Below are positions 60,409 to 64,000 of a stretch of 64,000 nt of DNA, piece after piece (position 1 is the stretch's first letter; every line of letters begins with the position of its first letter). This stretch comes from DATIRA01 sp963766505 (GTDB lineage: Bacteria > Pseudomonadota > Gammaproteobacteria > Steroidobacterales > Steroidobacteraceae), in contig CAVYAL010000005.1 of the NCBI GenBank assembly GCA_963766505.1, positions 620,001-684,000 of the forward strand, in the 5' to 3' direction. A program made the translations under genes and the position numbers. The notes beneath the pieces are model-generated. The model had not been told where the DNA came from. It did no database searches and worked only from the letters and a program-made list of their open reading frames with translations.

Positions 60409-61107
60409 TCAGGCCGTCTGCTCCGCGGCGGCCGACGCAGCCTCGGCCGGCTCCGCCTGGACCTCGGACTGCTCGAACACCTCGCCCTTGAAAATCCATA
60501 CCTTCACGCCGATCACGCCGTAGGTGGTACGCGCCTCGGCCAGGCCGTAGTCGATGTCGGCACGGAAGGTGTGCAGCGGAATGCGGCCCTCGCGATACCA
60601 TTCCGTGCGCGCGATCTCGGCGCCGTTCAGTCGCCCGGAGACGCGCACCTTCACGCCCAGCGCGCCGCTGCGCATCGTGTTCATCACCGCGCGCTTCATC
60701 GCCCGGCGGAACATCACCCGGCGTTCGATCTGCTGCGCGATGCCCTCCGCGACGAGCTGCGCGTCGACCTCGGGCTTGCGGATCTCCGCGATGTTCAGTC
60801 GCACGTCGGCGACCGGCATGCCGAGCATCCTGGCCACCTCGCCGCGCAGGCGCTCGATGTCCTCGCCCTTCTTGCCGATCACGACGCCCGGCCGCGCCGT
60901 GTGTATCGTGATGTTCGCCTTGCGCGCCGCCCGCTCGATGTTGATCCGGCTGACGGACGCCTCGGCGAGCTTGCGCTTCAGGAACTCGCGGACCAGGTAA
61001 TCCTGGTGGACGTAGCCCGGGAAGCTGCGCGTGTTGGCGTACCACTTCGAGGTCCAGTCGCGCGTGATGCCGAGCCGGATGCCTACGGGATTGACCTTCT
61101 GACCCAT
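60409..61107 (-). CDS. rpsC: 30S ribosomal protein S3 with acidic C-terminus
   Basis: 232 residues, lining the mRNA entry tunnel. The KH domain has GVVIGKKGEDIERLRGEVAR, and the C-domain has GARI-like SGRLNGAEIARTEWYREGR and GLAEARTTYGVIGVKVWIFK. After GEVFEQ the tail is acidic and Ala-rich (VQAEPAEAASAAAEQTA), whereas E. coli S3 ends in a basic tail. Confidence 0.98.
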   Translation of the reverse strand: MGQKVNPVGIRLGITRDWTSKWYANTRSFPGYVHQDYLVREFLKRKLAEASVSRINIERAARKANITIHTARPGVVIGKKGEDIERLRGEVARMLGMPVADVRLNIAEIRKPEVDAQLVAEGIAQQIERRVMFRRAMKRAVMNTMRSGALGVKVRVSGRLNGAEIARTEWYREGRIPLHTFRADIDYGLAEARTTYGVIGVKVWIFKGEVFEQSEVQAEPAEAASAAAEQTA

Positions 61108-61120
61108 GAGCCCTCTCTCC

Positions 61121-61462
61121 TCAGTCCTGGCGACCGTCGCCGACGAGGACGGTGATATGGCTGTTGCGCTTCACGATGCGGTTGCCGCGGCCCTTCGCAC
61201 GTGCGTGGAAGCGCTTGAATCGCGGCGCCTCGTTCACCTCGATGCGATCGACGCGCAGCAGATCGATGTCCGCGTTGCGGTTGTTCTCGGCGTTGGCGAT
61301 CGCCGACTCGAGGACCTTCAGCACGATGCGCGCGCCCTTCTTCGGCGTGTAGCGCAGCGTGGCGAGCGCGCGCCCGACGGGCTGCCCGCGGACCATGTCG
61401 GCCACGAGCCGGCACTTCTGCGGCGAGATGCGCGCGTACTTGAGCTTGGCTGCAACCTGCAT
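61121..61462 (-). CDS. rplV: 50S ribosomal protein L22
   Basis: 113 residues. ARISPQKCRLVADMVRGQPV and the loop RVDRIEVNEAPRFKRFHARA, which reaches into the exit tunnel, are clear. 13 bp before rpsC. Confidence 0.98.
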   Translation of the reverse strand: MQVAAKLKYARISPQKCRLVADMVRGQPVGRALATLRYTPKKGARIVLKVLESAIANAENNRNADIDLLRVDRIEVNEAPRFKRFHARAKGRGNRIVKRNSHITVLVGDGRQD

Positions 61463-61465
61463 GGC

Positions 61466-61744
61466 TTAATCCTTTGATGCCTTCTTGTCGCCGGAGTGGC
61501 CCTTGAACGTCCGCGTCGGCGCGAACTCGCCGAGCTTGTGCCCGACCATGTTCTCGGAGATCAGCACCGGCACGTGCTGGCGACCGTTGTGGACCGCGAT
61601 CGTCAGGCCGACCATGTCGGGCAGGACCATCGAGCGGCGCGACCACGTCTTGATGGGACGGCGGTCGTTCTTCTGCATCGCGGCCTCCACCTTCTTCGCG
61701 AGGTGCAGGTCGACGAACGGGCCTTTCTTGACTGAACGGGGCAC
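61466..61744 (-). CDS. rpsS: 30S ribosomal protein S19
   Basis: 92 residues, as in E. coli. MPRSVKKGPFVDLHLAKKVE and RSMVLPDMVGLTIAVHNGRQ are diagnostic. 3 bp before rplV. Confidence 0.98.
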   Translation of the reverse strand: MPRSVKKGPFVDLHLAKKVEAAMQKNDRRPIKTWSRRSMVLPDMVGLTIAVHNGRQHVPVLISENMVGHKLGEFAPTRTFKGHSGDKKASKD

Positions 61745-61763
61745 TGCTCGCTCCTATCCGGTA

Positions 61764-62588
61764 TCAGTTGCGCCGACGGACGATCATGCCGCCGGTGCGC
61801 TTGTTCTTGCGGGTCTTCTTGCCCTTCGTCTTCCAGCCCCAGGGCGAGACCGGATGAGGGTTGCCCTGCCCGGACTTGCCCTCACCACCGCCGTGCGGGT
61901 GGTCCACCGGGTTCATCACGACGCCACGAACCGTGGGCCGGATGCCGCGCCAGCGCTTTGCGCCGGCCTTGCCGTAGACGATCAGGCTGTGCTCGTCGTT
62001 GCCGACCTCGCCGATCGTCGCGCGGCAGTCGACGTGCACCTTGCGCATTTCCGAGGAACGCAGGCGCAGCGTCGCGTACAGGCCCTCGCGCGCCACGAGC
62101 TGCGCGGAGCTGCCCGCGCTGCGGGCGATCTGGCCGCCCCGGCCGGGCTTCAGCTCGATGTTGTGGATCTGCGAGCCGATCGGGATGTTGCGGATCGGCA
62201 GCGCACTGCCGGCACGGATCGGCGCCTCGGTCCCGGAGGCGACCGCGTCGCCCGGACCCACGCCCTTCGGGGCGAGTATGTAACGGCGCTCGCCGTCGGC
62301 ATACAGAACCAGCGCGAGATACGCGCTGCGGTTCGGGTCGTACTCCAGCCGCTCGACCTTGCCCGGGACGCCGTCCTTGTTGCGACGGAAATCCACGATC
62401 CGGTAGTTGTGCTTGTGGCCGCCGCCCTTGTGGCGGGTCGTGATGCGCCCCTGGTTGTTGCGCGCACCGGTGCGCTTCCCGCTCGCGGTCAGCGCCGCGA
62501 CGGGCCCGCCCTTGTGGAGGTGCGACCGGTCGGCCTTGACGACGAATCGTCGTCCCGGGGACGTCGGCTTGGTCTTGATGAGAGCCAT
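61764..62588 (-). CDS. rplB: 50S ribosomal protein L2
   Basis: 274 residues. MALIKTKPTSPGRRFVV at the start; VVMNPVDHPHGGGEGKSGQG contains the conserved His of the peptidyl-transferase region. 19 bp before rpsS. Confidence 0.98.
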   Translation of the reverse strand: MALIKTKPTSPGRRFVVKADRSHLHKGGPVAALTASGKRTGARNNQGRITTRHKGGGHKHNYRIVDFRRNKDGVPGKVERLEYDPNRSAYLALVLYADGERRYILAPKGVGPGDAVASGTEAPIRAGSALPIRNIPIGSQIHNIELKPGRGGQIARSAGSSAQLVAREGLYATLRLRSSEMRKVHVDCRATIGEVGNDEHSLIVYGKAGAKRWRGIRPTVRGVVMNPVDHPHGGGEGKSGQGNPHPVSPWGWKTKGKKTRKNKRTGGMIVRRRN

Positions 62589-62619
62589 GATTGCGTCTTC
62601 CGTCAGCTTGCTGCCGCCG

Positions 62620-62922
62620 TCACTGCCCGACGCCGGCGAAATCGATCGTCTGGCCCGGCGCGAGTCGCACGTAGGCCTTCTTGAAATCCGGGCGCTTGCC
62701 CGGGCGACCGCCGAAGCGCTTCAGCTTGCCGGCCGTGTTGACGACCTGCACGGCATCCACCTTCACCTCGAACATCAACTCGACCGCGGCCTTGATCTCC
62801 GGCTTGGTCGCATCGCGGCGAACGCGGAACACGACCTGGTTGCCGGTCTCGGCGACGCGGGCGCTCTTCTCGGACACGTGCGGCGCGAGCAGCACGCTCA
62901 TCAGTCTTTCCTTGCCGCTCAT
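62620..62922 (-). CDS. rplW: 50S ribosomal protein L23
   Basis: 100 residues, the trigger-factor and SRP dock at the tunnel exit. LLAPHVSEKSARVAETGNQV and AVNTAGKLKRFGGRPG-like VDAVQVVNTAGKLKRFGGRP are diagnostic. Overlaps rplD by 4 bp. Confidence 0.98.
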   Translation of the reverse strand: MSGKERLMSVLLAPHVSEKSARVAETGNQVVFRVRRDATKPEIKAAVELMFEVKVDAVQVVNTAGKLKRFGGRPGKRPDFKKAYVRLAPGQTIDFAGVGQ

Positions 62923-63539
62923 GCCAGCTTCTCCTCGAGCATGCGAACCGCCCCGACCGTGGCGAGCACGTGCTGGTGAGCGAGCAGGCTCACCGGATCG
63001 ATTGCCGCCACGGGCAGCACCGAGACGCCCATCAGGTTGCGCGAGGCAAGCTGGAGCTTCTCGTCATGCGCCTCGACGAGAATCAGCACGTCGGCGTGCC
63101 CCATGTCCTTCAGCATCGCCGCGAGCATCCGGGTCTTGGGCGCCTCGAGCTCGAGCGATTCGACCACCGTCAGGCGGCCCGTGCGCCCCAGCTCCGAGAC
63201 GAGGCTCCGCATCGCTCCGCGGTACATCTTGCGGTTGACCTTCTGCGAGAAATCGCGCGGCCGCGCGGCGAAGGCGCGCCCGCCGCCGACCCAGATCGGA
63301 CTGCGGATGCTGCCGACCCGGGCCTGCCCGGTGCCCTTCTGGCGCCAGGGCTTGGTGCCGCCGCCACGCACTTCGGCGCGGCTCTTCTGGCGCTTCGTGC
63401 CGGCCCGCCCCGCCGCCATGTAGGCAGTGACGACCTGGTGCACGAGTGCTTCATTGAACTTCGTGCCGAACGCCGCCTCGGACACTTCGATCTGGCCGGT
63501 GGCGCCGCCCTGGCCGACGAGCTTTAGCTGGGTGGGCAT
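62919..63539 (-). CDS. rplD: 50S ribosomal protein L4
   Basis: 206 residues. The tunnel loop KSRAEVRGGGTKPWRQKGTG and QARVGSIRSPIWVGGG are diagnostic. In E. coli L4 also represses the S10 operon; the S10 leader is outside this window. 3 bp after rplC. Confidence 0.98.
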   Translation of the reverse strand: MPTQLKLVGQGGATGQIEVSEAAFGTKFNEALVHQVVTAYMAAGRAGTKRQKSRAEVRGGGTKPWRQKGTGQARVGSIRSPIWVGGGRAFAARPRDFSQKVNRKMYRGAMRSLVSELGRTGRLTVVESLELEAPKTRMLAAMLKDMGHADVLILVEAHDEKLQLASRNLMGVSVLPVAAIDPVSLLAHQHVLATVGAVRMLEEKLA

Positions 63540-63542
63540 CTG

Positions 63543-64000
63543 TTACTTCCTCGCCAGGTTCTGCACGGTCTTGCGCTTGGCCTTGCGCGCCGCCTTGATC
63601 GACGGCCGCACCAGCACCTGGCCGCCGGCGGCGCCCGGCACCGCTCCGCGGATCAGCAGCAGGTTGCGCTCGGCATCGACCCGCACGACGCTCAGGTTCT
63701 CGGTGGTTCGCCTGACGGCGCCCATGTGACCAGACATGCGCTTGCCCGGGAACACGCGGCCCGGCGTCTGCCGCTGACCGATGGAGCCCGGCGCCCGGTG
63801 GAACACGGACGCGCCGTGCGAAGCCGGGCCGCCCGCGAAGTTGTGCCGCTTCATCGTGCCCGCGAAGCCCTTGCCGATGGTCGTGCCGGTGACGTCCACG
63901 ACCTGGCCCGCCTCGAACATGTCCACCTTCAGCTCTGCGCCCGCTGCCAGCTCCGCACCCTCGCCATCGGCAAGACGGAACTCGACCAGTGCCTCGCCCG
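63543..64000 (-). CDS. rplC: 50S ribosomal protein L3, truncated at window edge
   Basis: The frame stays open to the right edge: upstream of the internal Met at 63926 the sequence reads GEALVEFRLADGEGAELAAG, a normal L3 segment, so the true start lies beyond base 64000. DVTGTTIGKGFAGTMKRHNF, GASVFHRAPGSIGQRQTPGR and PGKRMSGHMGAVRRTTENL are diagnostic of L3. About 152 of some 210 residues are visible. Confidence 0.97.
   Translation of the reverse strand, partial: GEALVEFRLADGEGAELAAGAELKVDMFEAGQVVDVTGTTIGKGFAGTMKRHNFAGGPASHGASVFHRAPGSIGQRQTPGRVFPGKRMSGHMGAVRRTTENLSVVRVDAERNLLLIRGAVPGAAGGQVLVRPSIKAARKAKRKTVQNLARK

Overview
The window is a GC-rich stretch of a Gram-negative chromosome and is almost entirely core genome. 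Gene content and order point to a gammaproteobacterium: 5-FCL–EVE–rpiA; crp next to coq7; pmbA divergent from darP (yjgA); maf–rng–yhdP–nitrilase–tldD; leuS–lptE–holA–nadD–rsfS–rlmH; miaB–phoH–ybeY–corC–lnt; and the complete spc and alpha ribosomal operons plus most of S10. LptE and Lnt show a diderm envelope with LPS and lipoproteins. The high GC fits the Chromatiales/Nevskiales/Xanthomonadales neighbourhood, but the sequence alone does not fix a genus. No integrase, transposase, prophage or CRISPR array was seen.

Layout. Positions 1-5340 (+): end of a 5-formyl-THF cyclo-ligase, an EVE protein, a tiny histone H1-like Lys/Ala repeat protein with its own terminator, then rpiA overlapping a glcDEF glycolate oxidase operon. 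5398-6363 (-): tRNA-Gln(CTG) behind rplM-rpsI. 6497-7972 (+): coq7 and crp. 7985-9515 (-): rpe, djlA. 9625-17630 (mixed): purC, a cytosolic BtuF-like protein, a YihY membrane protein, pmbA, darP, purEK and an AAA+/FHA fusion ATPase. 17661-40054 (almost all -): a long series of tightly packed, often 4-bp-overlapping operons for TldD, a nitrilase-family enzyme, YhdP, RNase G, Maf, OsmC, RlmH, RsfS, NadD, HolA, LptE, LeuS, an MBL-fold hydrolase, Lnt, CorC, YbeY, PhoH and MiaB, with a proline iminopeptidase on the other strand. 40130-50539: a SERCA-like P-type ATPase, ssb, an MFS transporter divergent from uvrA, a GNAT enzyme, an Ala-rich lipoprotein, a PepQ-like peptidase and mscL. 50682-64000 (-): rplQ back through the alpha, spc and S10 operons to a truncated rplC.

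Functional themes are translation and ribosome assembly (about 27 r-proteins, rpoA, secY, darP, rsfS, rlmH, ybeY, rng, miaB, leuS), envelope maturation (lptE, lnt, yhdP, secY, mscL), purine synthesis (purC, purE, purK), pentose phosphates plus glycolate oxidation (rpiA, rpe, glcDEF), and proteolysis (tldD/pmbA, pip, pepQ-like).

No convincing new multi-gene system is present. The best leads are local. They are a cluster of nested inverted repeats between the Ala-rich lipoprotein and the PepQ-like gene; several genes whose -10 box sits so close to the start codon that leaderless mRNA is likely; a solitary ExeA-like ATPase fused to an FHA domain; a BtuF-like binding protein without a signal peptide; an MBL-fold gene coupled to lnt; an MFS gene that seems to need an ATC start; and unusual charged or Ala-rich tails on Crp, S3, L17 and RsfS.
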